NCBI GenBank assembly: GCA_963842795.1
Contig: CAWJHV010000026.1
Location: 310,001 to 374,000 of the forward strand
Source of the DNA: WHSW01 sp963842795
GTDB taxonomy: Bacteria; Actinomycetota; Thermoleophilia; Solirubrobacterales; 70-9
Reading direction: 5' to 3'
Length of the DNA: 64,000 bases
In this document: in pieces, positions 30,335 through 39,388 of the stretch
How positions within the stretch are numbered: position 1 is the first letter of the stretch
Layout: every line of letters begins with the position of its first letter
Notes under the pieces: generated by a model
What the model was told of the DNA's origin: nothing
The model's database searches: none
What the model saw: only the letters and a program-made list of their open reading frames with translations
Made by a program: the position numbers and the translations under genes

Positions 30335-30982
30335 ATGAGCGACTCCGTCGTCTTCGACGACAAGGGCCTGGTCCCATGCGTGACGCAGGACTGGAGCACC
30401 GGCGAGGTGCTGACCCTCGCGTACATGAACGCCGAGGCGCTGCGGCTCACGCTCGAGACGCGTGAGATCCACTTCTTCAGCCGCTCGCGGGGCGAGCTCT
30501 GGCGCAAGGGGGAGACCTCGGGCAACACGCAGCGGCTGCGCCAGCTGCGCTACGACTGCGACGGCGACGCGCTCGTCGCCCTGGTCGAGCCCGCCGGGCC
30601 CGCCTGCCACACCGGTGAGCGCTCGTGCTTCTACCGCGACCTGGAGGGCTCGGCGGACCCGGGCGTGGACGCTCCGGCGGCGCCCGGCGAGCCGCAGCCC
30701 GCGGCGCACGAGGCGCTCGCGGCGCTCGAGCGCACGGTCCGTGACCGCCGCGATCGGCGCCCGGAGGGCTCCTACACGGCCGAGCTGCTCGCCGACCCCG
30801 CCCGGATCGGCGACAAGGTCCGCGAGGAGGCCGACGAGGTGGCGCGGGCGGCCGCCGGCGAGTCCGACGAGCGCCTCGCCGAGGAGGCCGCCGACGTCCT
30901 CTATCACCTCGAGGTGCTGATGGCCGCGCGCGACCTGCGGCTCACGGCGGCGCTCGAGGTGCTCAATGGCCGTCGCGACTGA
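30335..30982 (+). CDS. hisIE: Bifunctional phosphoribosyl-AMP cyclohydrolase / phosphoribosyl-ATP pyrophosphatase
   Basis: This 215-residue fusion carries histidine steps 2 and 3. The HisI domain (about 1-110) shows VTQDWSTGEVLTLAYMNAEA, HFFSRSRGELWRKGETSGN and DCDGDALVALVEPAGPACH with its zinc/magnesium-binding Cys and Asp residues. The HisE domain (about 125-210) shows GSYTAELLADPARIGDKVRE, the EEADEV metal site and ADVLYHLEVLMAAR. No other his gene is nearby. Its last 17 nt overlap trpE, so histidine and tryptophan genes are coupled here. Confidence 0.95.
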   Translation: MSDSVVFDDKGLVPCVTQDWSTGEVLTLAYMNAEALRLTLETREIHFFSRSRGELWRKGETSGNTQRLRQLRYDCDGDALVALVEPAGPACHTGERSCFYRDLEGSADPGVDAPAAPGEPQPAAHEALAALERTVRDRRDRRPEGSYTAELLADPARIGDKVREEADEVARAAAGESDERLAEEAADVLYHLEVLMAARDLRLTAALEVLNGRRD

Positions 30983-32504
30983 CGTCGGCCCGGGCCTCGA
31001 CCGGGCCCGCGAGCTGGCCGCCGACGCGAACGTGATCCCGGTCCGTTACCGGTTCGTCGACGACTGCGAGACGCCCGTCTCCGCGTTCCTGAAGCTCCGC
31101 GAGGCGTTCCCCGGGCCCTCCTTCCTGCTCGAGTCGGCCGAGCAGGGACGTCTCGGGCGGTACTCGTTCCTCGGCTTTCGCCCGCGGCTCGAGCTCCGCT
31201 GGTCCGACGGCGCGCTGACCAGGACCGAGGCCGGCGAGGTGGTTACGAGCCCGGTCGACGACCCCTACGGTGCGGTCGCCGAGGCGCTGGGCGAGTACAC
31301 CGTCGCCGAGCCGGACCTGCTGCCGCCGTTCGCCGGCGGGGCCGTCGGCTTCTTCGGCTACGACCTGGTCCGGACGGTCGAGCCGCTCGGCCCGCCGAAT
31401 CCCGACCCGCTCGGGCTCCCCGACCTGGCGCTGATGGTCTGCGAGCTGATGCTCGCCTTCGACCACCTGAGACACGAGGTCACGGTGCTCGGGTACGCGT
31501 TCGGCGGCGAGGAGGTGATCGAGGACGCCTACGACCGCGCCGTCGAGGTGATCGACGAGGCGCACGAGGCGCTGCGCGGGCCCGTGCCGCCGGCCCGCTC
31601 GCGGCCCGAGCCCGCGTTCGGCGAGCCCGCGCCCGAATCGTTCGCTCCCGACGGGGTCGAGGGGGACTGGCGGTCGAACCTCTCCCGCGAGCACTTCGAG
31701 GCCAACGTCGCCCGGATCGTCGAGTACACCCACGCGGGCGACGCGTTCCAGGTCGTCCCCTCCCAGCGGTTCAGCGCGCCGGCGACGGTCGAGGCGTTCT
31801 CGATCTACCGCGGGCTGCGGACCGTGAACCCCTCGCCCTACATGTACTTCCTCGACTTCGGCGGGTTTCAGATCGCCGGCGCGTCGCCGGAGCCGCTGGT
31901 CAAGGTCACGGGGCGGCGCGCGGAGACCAGGCCGATCGCCGGCACCTATCCCCGCGGCGCGTCCGAGGAGGAGGACCGGCGCCAGGCCGAGGCACTGCTC
32001 GACGACCCAAAGGAGCGAGCCGAGCACGTGATGCTGGTCGACCTCGGCCGCAACGACCTCGGCCGGGTGTGCGAGTACGGGACGGTGAGCGTCGACGAGT
32101 ACATGGCGGTCGAGACCTACTCCCACGTCTTCCACATCGTCAGCCAGGTATCGGGCACCCTTCGCGAGGGGATCGGGGCGATGGAAGCGCTCCGCGCCGT
32201 GCTCCCGGCCGGGACCCTCTCCGGGGCACCCAAGGTGCGGGCGATGCAGATCATCGACCAGCTCGAGCCCCACAAGCGCTGCTCCTACGGCGGCGCGATC
32301 GGCTACCTGAGCTTCAACGGCGACCTCGACACCGCGATCCACATCCGCACCGCCGTGGTCAAGGACGGCAGCGTGCACGTCCAGGCCGGCGGCGGCACGG
32401 TCGCCGACGCGAAGCCCGACTACGAGTACGCGGAGAGCGTCAGCAAGGCCAAGGCGATGTTCGCCGCCGTGGCGCTGGCGGAGAGTCAGCCGGAGTGGGG
32501 GTAG
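30966..32504 (+). CDS. trpE: Anthranilate synthase component I
   Basis: TrpE converts chorismate to anthranilate with ammonia from TrpG. The 512-residue product keeps the tryptophan feedback motif LLES in SFLLESAEQGRLGRYSFLGF, and the catalytic blocks YMYFLDFGGFQIAGASPE, ETRPIAGTYPRGASEEED, MLVDLGRNDLGRV and AGTLSGAPKVRAMQIID. It therefore should be feedback-inhibited by tryptophan. The frame is intact. It starts inside hisIE and ends 2 nt before trpG. Confidence 0.97.
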   Translation: MAVATDVGPGLDRARELAADANVIPVRYRFVDDCETPVSAFLKLREAFPGPSFLLESAEQGRLGRYSFLGFRPRLELRWSDGALTRTEAGEVVTSPVDDPYGAVAEALGEYTVAEPDLLPPFAGGAVGFFGYDLVRTVEPLGPPNPDPLGLPDLALMVCELMLAFDHLRHEVTVLGYAFGGEEVIEDAYDRAVEVIDEAHEALRGPVPPARSRPEPAFGEPAPESFAPDGVEGDWRSNLSREHFEANVARIVEYTHAGDAFQVVPSQRFSAPATVEAFSIYRGLRTVNPSPYMYFLDFGGFQIAGASPEPLVKVTGRRAETRPIAGTYPRGASEEEDRRQAEALLDDPKERAEHVMLVDLGRNDLGRVCEYGTVSVDEYMAVETYSHVFHIVSQVSGTLREGIGAMEALRAVLPAGTLSGAPKVRAMQIIDQLEPHKRCSYGGAIGYLSFNGDLDTAIHIRTAVVKDGSVHVQAGGGTVADAKPDYEYAESVSKAKAMFAAVALAESQPEWG

Positions 32505-32506
32505 CG

Positions 32507-33067
32507 ATGCGGGTGCTCGTGATCGACAACTACGACTCCTTCACCTACAACCTCGTCCAGTACCTGGGCGAGCTCGGGGCCGAGGTCGAGGTGGTGCGCA
32601 ACGACCGGGCGACCGTCGCCGAGCTGCTCGAGCGCCGGCCTGACCGGCTGGTGATCTCCCCCGGCCCGTGCACACCGGCGGATGCGGGGATCTCGATCGA
32701 GGCCTCGCGCGCCTTCCCGGAGGCTCGGATCCCGACGCTCGGGGTCTGCCTCGGCCACCAGGCGATGGTCGAGGCGTTCGGCGGGCGTACGATCCGCGGC
32801 GAGCCGATCCACGGCAAGGACGCGCAGATCAGCCACGACGGCGCCGGGATCTTCGCCGGGCTCGCCAACCCGCTGCTCGGCGGGCGCTACCACTCGCTGA
32901 TCGCCGACCCGGACCTCCCGCCCGAGCTCGAGCAGACCGCGTCGCTGGGGAGCGTGGTGATGGCGGTTCGCCACCGCGAGCTGCCGGCGACCGGGGTCCA
33001 GTTCCACCCCGAGTCCGTGCTCACCCCCGAGGGCAAGCCCCTGCTCGAGAACTTCCTCGGGGCCTGA
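32507..33067 (+). CDS. trpG: Anthranilate synthase glutamine amidotransferase component
   Basis: TrpG supplies ammonia from glutamine. The 186-residue class I amidotransferase starts MRVLVIDNYDSFTYNLVQYL. It contains the nucleophile Cys in LGVCLGHQAMVEAFGG and the His-Glu pair in GVQFHPESVLTPEGKP. It may also serve 4-amino-4-deoxychorismate synthase, as in organisms with one shared subunit. A stem-loop lies just after its stop. Confidence 0.96.
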   Translation: MRVLVIDNYDSFTYNLVQYLGELGAEVEVVRNDRATVAELLERRPDRLVISPGPCTPADAGISIEASRAFPEARIPTLGVCLGHQAMVEAFGGRTIRGEPIHGKDAQISHDGAGIFAGLANPLLGGRYHSLIADPDLPPELEQTASLGSVVMAVRHRELPATGVQFHPESVLTPEGKPLLENFLGA

Positions 33068-33084
33068 GCCCGGCGCGCCGTTCT

Positions 33085-33119
33085 GACGAGTTCTTCCCGC
33101 ATACCGGGAACTTCTCGTC
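33085..33119 (+). other. Stem-loop between trpG and trpD
   Basis: GACGAG (33085-33090) pairs with CTCGTC (33114-33119), and TTCCCG (33094-33099) with CGGGAA (33105-33110), separated by a 3x3 internal loop and a five-base terminal loop. The structure fills most of the 75-nt gap and no poly-T follows. It may be an attenuating or mRNA-stabilising hairpin rather than a terminator. Confidence 0.55.
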
Positions 33120-33142
33120 GGCGCATGCGACACTGCCGCGCG

Positions 33143-34177
33143 ATGCCGAACGAGCTCCTCACCAGGGCGATCGATGAGGTCGCATCGGGCAGCCATCTGA
33201 CCGCCGACCATGCCTCGGCGGTGCTCGACGAGGTGATGGAGGGGCGAGCCGGAGAGGTGCAGACCGGGGCCTTCCTGATCGCCCTGCGGGCGAAGGGGGA
33301 GACGGTGGCAGAGCTCGTCGGGCTGGCGCGGACGATGCGCCGGCTCTCCGCCTCGGTCTCCTCCTCGCGCGCCGACCTCGTCGACACGGCGGGGACCGGC
33401 GGGGGACCGTCCACCTTCAACATCTCGACCGCAGCGGCGCTGGTCGCCGCCGGCGCCGGCTGCGGCGTCGCCAAGCACGGAAACCGCTCGTCCACCAGCC
33501 GCTCAGGCTCGGCCGACCTGCTCGAGGCGCTCGGGGTGCGCATCGACCTCGATCCGGAGGCGGTCCGGCGCTGCATCGACGAGGTCGGCTTCGGGTTCAT
33601 GTTCGCGCCGCGGCACCACGCGGCGATGAAGCACGTCGTCCCGGTCCGCAAGGAGCTCGCCGTGCGCACGATCTTCAACTTCCTCGGCCCGCTCACCAAT
33701 CCGGCCGGGGCGAGCCGACAGCTGCTCGGCGTCTCGGATCGCCGGTACCAGGAGACGATTGCCGAGGCGCTCGTCGGGCTCGGCTGCGAGCGCGCGCTGG
33801 TGGTCCGCTCCGACGACGGCGTCGACGAGATCAGCTCCGCGGACCGCACCCGGGTGATCGAGGTCTCCGGCGGTCGCACGGAGGAATGGTTCGTGACCCC
33901 GGAGGAGCTCGGGCTCGCCCGGGCGGAGCTGGCCGAGATCGCGGGTGGATCGCCCGCCGAGAACGCGGCAACCGTGCGAGCGGTCCTCGAGGGCGAGGGC
34001 GGCCCCGCCCGCGACGTCGTACTCCTCAACGCCGGCGCGGCGATTCTCGCGGCGGGCGACCACGGCGACCTCGCCGCCGCGGTCGAGACGGGGGCGGAGG
34101 CGGTCGACTCGGGAGCCGCGCTCGAGGTGCTCGAGCGGCTGGTCGAGCTCACCAACCAGCTCGCCCCGGCGGACTGA
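33143..34177 (+). CDS. trpD: Anthranilate phosphoribosyltransferase
   Basis: TrpD joins anthranilate to PRPP. Start ATG 33143 gives MPNELLTRAIDEVASGSHLT; an upstream GTG in frame at 33125 is less likely. The 344-residue product has the PRPP-binding DTAGTGGGPSTFNISTAAAL, the CGVAKHGNRSSTSRSGSADL loop, and IFNFLGPLTNPAGASRQLLG. These are the conserved GTGGD-type and KHGNR motifs. The frame is intact. Confidence 0.96.
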   Translation: MPNELLTRAIDEVASGSHLTADHASAVLDEVMEGRAGEVQTGAFLIALRAKGETVAELVGLARTMRRLSASVSSSRADLVDTAGTGGGPSTFNISTAAALVAAGAGCGVAKHGNRSSTSRSGSADLLEALGVRIDLDPEAVRRCIDEVGFGFMFAPRHHAAMKHVVPVRKELAVRTIFNFLGPLTNPAGASRQLLGVSDRRYQETIAEALVGLGCERALVVRSDDGVDEISSADRTRVIEVSGGRTEEWFVTPEELGLARAELAEIAGGSPAENAATVRAVLEGEGGPARDVVLLNAGAAILAAGDHGDLAAAVETGAEAVDSGAALEVLERLVELTNQLAPAD

Positions 34178-34209
34178 TCGGCGATCGGCTGCACTACCCT
34201 GCTGCGGGA

Positions 34210-35043
34210 ATGAGCAAGCTCGAGCAGCTCGTCGGAGCAGCACGGGAGGACGTCAGGCAACGCAAGGAGCGTGTTCCTGTCGAGGACCTGCGCGACGCCG
34301 TGGGAACCCTCAGCGGGTCGCGGCCGTTCTCGGAGGCGCTGGTGCGCCCGGGTCTCTCGCTGATCGCCGAGTTCAAGCGTCGCTCTCCGAGCGCCGGGGA
34401 GATCTCCGGCGGGGCCGGGGTGCGCGAGGTCTGCGCCGCCTACGAGCGCGGCGGCGCGGCGGCGCTCTCGGTGCTCACCGACCGGCTCAACTTCGGCGGC
34501 TCGCTGGACGACCTGCGCTCGGCCCGGGCCGCCTGCGGCCTGCCGATCCTGCGCAAGGACTTCATCGTCGACCCCTACCAGCTCTACGAGGCCGCGGTCA
34601 ACGGCGCCGACGCGGTGTTGCTGATCGTCGCCGCGCTCGACGAGCACACCCTCGGACTGCTCTACGAGGAGGCGATGCTGCTCGACCTCGACTGCCTGGT
34701 CGAGGTCCACGACGAGCCCGAGCTCGAGCGCGCGCTCGAGCTCGGCGCGGACGTGATCGGGATCAACAACCGCGACCTCGACGACTTCACGGTCGCGCTC
34801 GAGACCACCTCCGAGCTGATCGTCGACGTGCCCGCCGGCAAGACCGTGGTCTCGGAGTCCGGGTACGAGTACGCCGAGCAGCTCACCGAGCTCGAGCGGA
34901 TCGGCTGCGACGCGGTGCTGATCGGCGAGGCCCTGATGCGCTCGGGCGACCCCGAGGCCGCGGTCCGCGAGCTGACCATGGACGAGGAGCTGGCTCGCGA
35001 GCGCTACGTGGACAGCTCCCCGGACGCGACCGCGGATTCTTAG
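34210..35043 (+). CDS. trpC: Indole-3-glycerol-phosphate synthase
   Basis: TrpC closes the indole ring. The 277-residue TIM barrel shows LIAEFKRRSPSAGEIS (catalytic Lys and phosphate loop), LRKDFIVDPYQLYEA (catalytic Lys), DADVIGINNRDL-type strand as ELGADVIGINNRDLDDFTV, and SESGYEYAEQL. A TACCCT box (34195-34200) lies 9 nt before ATG 34210, so it may also be transcribed independently of trpD. Confidence 0.96.
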   Translation: MSKLEQLVGAAREDVRQRKERVPVEDLRDAVGTLSGSRPFSEALVRPGLSLIAEFKRRSPSAGEISGGAGVREVCAAYERGGAAALSVLTDRLNFGGSLDDLRSARAACGLPILRKDFIVDPYQLYEAAVNGADAVLLIVAALDEHTLGLLYEEAMLLDLDCLVEVHDEPELERALELGADVIGINNRDLDDFTVALETTSELIVDVPAGKTVVSESGYEYAEQLTELERIGCDAVLIGEALMRSGDPEAAVRELTMDEELARERYVDSSPDATADS

Positions 35044-35078
35044 CCTCCCTTTCGGTTCGCATTAGGGAGAGTTAGGCG

Positions 35079-35099
35079 GGCCGGGTCACCCTTCCGGCC
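35079..35099 (+). promoter_or_regulatory. Inverted repeat abutting the htrA start codon
   Basis: GGCCGG (35079-35084) and CCGGCC (35094-35099) are perfect 6-nt arms around a 9-nt spacer, ending on the base before ATG 35100. In RNA the hairpin would press against the start codon; in DNA it could be an operator. A second, weaker repeat (CTCCCT / AGGGAG) lies upstream at about 35045-35069. Confidence 0.4.
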
Positions 35100-36299
35100 A
35101 TGAAGAAGCTGATCCGAACCCCATTTGCCTCCGCGGTCGCCGGCGGTCTCGTGGTCGCGGTGATCGGCCTGGTCGCCATCGGCACCGGGCTCGTCGACGG
35201 CAACGGGTCGACGACAACCGTGACGACCACGGTCCCCGCGACATCGCCGGACACCGCGCTGGCCAGCGACGCCGCGGGCAAGGCGCTGACCGTGAACCAG
35301 ATCTACAACGAGGACTCGCCCGGCGTCGTGTTCATCACCGCCGAGCAGAGGGCGCAGACGTCGCCGTTCAACCCCTTCGGCCAGTCGCAGGGCGGGACCG
35401 CGACGGGCTCCGGCTTCGTGATCGACAACGACGGCCACATCCTCACCAACAACCACGTCGTCGCGGGATCCGACAACGTCACCGTCCGCGTCGGCGGCGA
35501 GGACGGCCAGACCTTCGACGCCGACGTCGTCGGGGCCGATCCCTCCACCGACGTCGCCGTGCTCCACGTCGACTCCGGCTCGGACGAGCTGAAGCCGCTG
35601 GAGCTCGGCTCCTCCACCGGGGTCAAGGTCGGGGATCCGGTGGTCGCCATCGGCAACCCGTTCGGCCTCGACCGGACCGCGACGGCGGGGATCGTCTCCG
35701 CGGTCCAGCGCCAGATCAACGCCCCGAACGGGTTCACGATCTCGAACGCGATCCAGACCGACGCGCCGATCAACCCCGGCAACTCCGGCGGCCCCCTGCT
35801 CGACGCTGAGGGCCAGGTGATCGGGATCAACTCGCAGATCGAGTCCGGCGGCCAGTCCGAGGGCAACGTCGGGATCGGCTTCGCGGTCCCGATCGACACC
35901 GCCCAGGAGGTCGCCCAGCAGCTGATCGACCACGGCTCCGTCGAGCACGCCTACATGGGCATCACCGGTGCCGACCTGACCCCGGACATCGCCAACGTCC
36001 TCAACCTCGACGTCGATCAGGGCGCGCTGGTCGAGTCGGTCGTCCCCGACAGCCCCGCCGCCAAGGCCGGGATCGAGTCCGGCAACGCAGAGGTCTCGAT
36101 CGAGGGCCAGCGCGTCGCCGCCGGCGGCGACGTGATCACCGCGGTCGACGGCCAGGCGGTCTCCGGCATGGACGACGTGATCGCCGCGGTCGACGCCAAG
36201 AAGCCCGGCGACGACCTCGACCTGACGGTGCTACGCGACGGCGACGAACACACGGTCACGGTCACGCTTACGGAAAGGCCTGCGCAAGTGCGCGGATGA
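35100..36299 (+). CDS. HtrA/DegP-type (S1C) serine protease with PDZ domain
   Basis: The 399-residue protein has one N-terminal membrane helix (FASAVAGGLVVAVIGLVAIG), a Thr/Val-rich linker, and a trypsin-like domain with the full triad: His119 in LTNNHVVAG, Asp151 in STDVAVLHVD and Ser229 in NPGNSGGPLL. A single PDZ domain follows (about 285-395, YMGITGADLTPDIANVLNLD). It should be a membrane-anchored extracytoplasmic protease/chaperone for misfolded proteins. It interrupts the two trp clusters. A strong hairpin follows its stop. Confidence 0.93.
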   Translation: MKKLIRTPFASAVAGGLVVAVIGLVAIGTGLVDGNGSTTTVTTTVPATSPDTALASDAAGKALTVNQIYNEDSPGVVFITAEQRAQTSPFNPFGQSQGGTATGSGFVIDNDGHILTNNHVVAGSDNVTVRVGGEDGQTFDADVVGADPSTDVAVLHVDSGSDELKPLELGSSTGVKVGDPVVAIGNPFGLDRTATAGIVSAVQRQINAPNGFTISNAIQTDAPINPGNSGGPLLDAEGQVIGINSQIESGGQSEGNVGIGFAVPIDTAQEVAQQLIDHGSVEHAYMGITGADLTPDIANVLNLDVDQGALVESVVPDSPAAKAGIESGNAEVSIEGQRVAAGGDVITAVDGQAVSGMDDVIAAVDAKKPGDDLDLTVLRDGDEHTVTVTLTERPAQVRG

Positions 36300-36325
36300 C
36301 AATCCCTCTCCCAGGGACCCTCCGA

Positions 36326-36358
36326 GCAGACGGCCTCGCTTCGGCGGGGCCGTTCTGC
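36326..36358. terminator. Strong hairpin between convergent htrA and P5C dehydrogenase genes
   Basis: GCAGA-CGGCCTCGC (36326-36339) pairs with GCGGGGCCG-T-TCTGC around a TTCG tetraloop, giving 14 pairs with one bulged T. The position between two convergent genes and the very stable UUCG-type loop suggest a bidirectional terminator. No strong U-tract is present on either side, which is usual in high-GC actinobacteria. Confidence 0.7.
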
Positions 36359-36378
36359 GTCCGCGGACGGCCCTGGCG

Positions 36379-37945
36379 TCAGCCGGCCTCGGTCTCGAGG
36401 CCGTGGCGCATCGTGTTCTCGCTCACGACGCGCGGCTCGGTGAACTGCAGCAGGTAGTCCGGCCCCCCCGCCTGGGAGCCGACCCCCGAGCGCCGGTTGC
36501 CCCCGAACGGCTGGCGCCCGACCATCGCGCCGGTGGTATCGCGGTTGACGTAGAGGTTGCCGACCGGCGACCGCTGGCTGACCGCCTCGATCGTCCGCGG
36601 GTTGCGGGAGAACAGCCCGCCCGTGAGCGCGAAGGGGAGCGCATCGACGAGCTCCAGCGGCCCGTTCGATTCCGTCCACCGCCTCGACGGTGAGCAGCGG
36701 GCCGAAGACCTCCTCGCGCAGCAGCGCCGAGTCGGGCGCGAGGCCGGTGGCGATCGTCGGCGGGCAGAACCAGCCTTCGCCCGGCAGGTCTCGCGGGACC
36801 GTGACCAGCTCGCCGTCGCGGGCGGCGAGCTCGCGGTACCCGTCGACGCGTTGCTGCGCCTCGCGCTCGATCAGCGGCGGCACGTCGGTGGCGAAGCTCT
36901 CCGCCTGGCCTACGACCAGCGTCTCCGCGGCTCCGGTGAGCCGCTCGACGAGCTGCTCGGCGATCGCCTCGTGGACCAGCACCCTCGCGGTTGCCGAGCA
37001 CTTCTGGCCCGCGTAGCCGAAGGCGGAGGCGACGATCGAGGGGATCGCGTCGTCGAGGTCGGCGTCGGAGTCGACGATCACGCAGTTCTTGCCGCCCATC
37101 TCGGAGATCACCCGCTTGACGTGGCCCTGCGTGTCCGGCGTCTCCGCCGCGGCCCTGATGATCTCGAGCCCGACCGCGCTCGATCCGGTAAACGCGATCA
37201 GGTGCACGCGCGGGTCGCGGACGAGGGCGGCGCCGGCCTCGCCGAAGCCGGGGAGCAGTCCGAGCGTCTCGGCGGGAACGCCGGCGGCATGAAGCGCCTC
37301 AACCAGCATCAGGGAGCAGGCGGGGGACTGCTCGGCCGGCTTGAGCACCACCGCGTTGCCTGCGGCGAGCGCGGCCGCGGTCATCCCGGTCGGGATCGCG
37401 AGCGGGAAGTTCCACGGCGCGATCACCGCCGCGACCCCGCGCGGCACGCGGCGCATCGTGTTGCGCTCGCCCGGGACCTGTACCAGCTCCTCGCCCCGCT
37501 CGAGCTCCACCGCTCGCTGCGCGTAGTAGGTGAAGAAGTCGATCGCCTCGCAGACGTCGGCGTCGGCCTCCGGCCACGGCTTCGCGCACTCCCGCACTTC
37601 GAGTGCGGCGAGCTCTGGCCGGCGGGTCCGCAGGATTCCGGCCGCGGCGCTCAGCACCTCGGCGCGCTCGGCGGCGGGCCGCGACCCCCAGGCACGGGCG
37701 CCCCGCTGCGCCACCTCGACCGCGCGCTCGGCGTCGGCGGCGGTCCCGGCACCGGCCCGCGCGACCAGCCGCTGCGGGTCGCCGGGGTCGGTCGACTCGA
37801 TCCCGTCCCGCGTGCCGGCGTCACCGCCGATCAGGACCGGCACGTCGAGCGGCAGCCGCCCGTCGAGCTCGGCGAGCGCCTCGACCAGGCCCGCGCGAGC
37901 GTCGGAACGCCGGAGCTCCAGGATCGGCTCGTTCGCGAATGTCAC
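36379..37945 (-). CDS. Delta-1-pyrroline-5-carboxylate dehydrogenase (one frameshift)
   Basis: This aldehyde dehydrogenase oxidises glutamate semialdehyde to glutamate, the second step of proline catabolism. It starts MTFANEPILELRRSDARAGL and contains APWNFPLAIPTGMTAAALAA, AFTGSSAVGLEIIRAAAE, the Glu of SEMGGKNCVIVD and the catalytic Cys in GYAGQKCSATARV. An indel near 36668 shifts the frame just after VFGPLLTVEAVDG. The rest (LPFALTGGLFSRNPRTIEAV, QPFGGNRRSGVGSQAGGPDY) ends at TGA 36381-36379. Corrected length is about 521 aa. The proline dehydrogenase gene lies 16 nt upstream on the same strand. Confidence 0.9.
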
Positions 37946-37961
37946 GGCAGGCGCGTCCCGC

Positions 37962-39332
37962 TCACGGTGCGGCGAGCAGCTCCTCCAGCGGCGCGCCGCG
38001 CGCGTGGGAGCTGAGGAAGGAGTCGTTCGAGGTGTTCTCGAGCAGCCGGCGGACGAGGTAGGCCATCCCGGCGACGAGGTCGCCGACGGGGCAGTAGGAG
38101 CGCACCCGTTGGCGGTCGGCGCGCAGCGCCTCGGCGAGGTCGTCGCCGAGGCCGCGCAGGACCTGGAGCTCGAGGTCCGCGTCGCTGCCGCCGCCCAGGC
38201 GGTTGTAGGCGATCGCGTGGGCGACAGAGCGCAGGTTGTGGGATCCGACCTTCACCCGCACGAGCGGCCGCGCGTCGAGCAGTCGCCGGGTGAGGGCCTC
38301 GAAGTTGCGATCGCAGTCGGCCTTTTGCTCGAACACCGGCGGGCGCCAGCCGTGCTGGCGAGCCTCGACCACCTCGTGGTCCCAGTAGGCGCCCTTGACC
38401 AGGCGCACGACCAGGGGCGAGTCCCGGTCGCTCGATTGCGACCACTCGAGCAGCCGGTCGAGGTGCGCCGGCGAGTCGCGCAGGTACGCCTGGAGCACGA
38501 TCCCGGCGGAGGGGCCGCGTGCGAACTCGTCCTCGGCAAGCAGGCCGAGGATCAGCTCCATGGTCGTCTCGAGCGCGTCGACCGACTCCATGTCCACGTG
38601 CAGGTGGGCGCCGAGGTCGCGGGCTCGGCGCAGCAGCGGCCGCATCCGGGTCGCGGCGTCGTTGCGGCCGAGCTCGGGCGCCTCCGGGCGCATCAGCGGC
38701 GTCAGCGCGGTCACCTTGACCGAGAGGTTCACCCGCGGGATCACGCCGACCGAGTCGCGCTCGAGCCACGGGCGCTCGGGCCAGCGCACGGCTGCGCGCG
38801 AGAGCTCGACCAGCGCCTCGTCGCAGCGCTGCGCGTAGCGGTCGGCCTCGGCCGCGGTCACGGTCGCCTCGCCGAGCAGGTCGACCGAGGTCGCGATCCC
38901 GCCGCGCCAGAGCCCGCCGATCGTCTCCAGCGCCGCCTGCGGCGACTCGCCGACGATGAACCGGTGGGCCATGTGGCGGACGCCGGCGGCGGTCGCCGCG
39001 CCGAGCGCCTTGCGCCCGGCGGCGCTGCCGGCCATCTTCATCGCGACCTCGAGCGGCGGCGGTCGCTCGGGGACGTCCTCGAGGTAGCCGACGAGGTGGG
39101 CAGCAAGGTCGTCGAGCGAGCGGCACGCCGGGGTCACGTCGACGAGCCGGAAGATCGCCGCGCCGACCCGGGCGTCCTCGGTCGTCATCTGCATCGCCCG
39201 CTTGTCGAGCGAGCGCACCGGGTGGCGGGCGGGACCCGGGAAGGCGTCGGCCAGCTCCCGGCCGATGCGCTGCACCTCGGCCTCGAGGGCCTCGTCCGCG
39301 ACCGCGGCCCCCGCTGGTCCGCTCTGCGCCAT
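37962..39332 (-). CDS. Proline dehydrogenase
   Basis: This FAD enzyme oxidises proline to pyrroline-5-carboxylate. The 456-residue TIM barrel has NLSVKVTALTPLMRPEAP, GAHLHVDMESVDALETTMEL, GIVLQAYLRDSPAHLDRLLE, VRLVKGAYWDHEVVEAR and the C-terminal QVLRGLGDDLAEAL, matching the PutA/PRODH domain with conserved Lys, Asp and Arg contacts. It is separate from P5C dehydrogenase, as in most Gram-positives, but adjacent to it. The gene is divergent from trpF with a 56-nt gap. Confidence 0.93.
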   Translation of the reverse strand: MAQSGPAGAAVADEALEAEVQRIGRELADAFPGPARHPVRSLDKRAMQMTTEDARVGAAIFRLVDVTPACRSLDDLAAHLVGYLEDVPERPPPLEVAMKMAGSAAGRKALGAATAAGVRHMAHRFIVGESPQAALETIGGLWRGGIATSVDLLGEATVTAAEADRYAQRCDEALVELSRAAVRWPERPWLERDSVGVIPRVNLSVKVTALTPLMRPEAPELGRNDAATRMRPLLRRARDLGAHLHVDMESVDALETTMELILGLLAEDEFARGPSAGIVLQAYLRDSPAHLDRLLEWSQSSDRDSPLVVRLVKGAYWDHEVVEARQHGWRPPVFEQKADCDRNFEALTRRLLDARPLVRVKVGSHNLRSVAHAIAYNRLGGGSDADLELQVLRGLGDDLAEALRADRQRVRSYCPVGDLVAGMAYLVRRLLENTSNDSFLSSHARGAPLEELLAAP

Positions 39333-39388
39333 CCGCCCCTACGCTACTCCGCCCCGGCCGCGCCGGGCGGCTCTACCATCGTGTCGCG

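Noticed and set aside
33068..33142. Classical trp attenuator with leader peptide
   Set aside because: No Trp-rich leader frame is present and the hairpin is inside the operon rather than before trpE.
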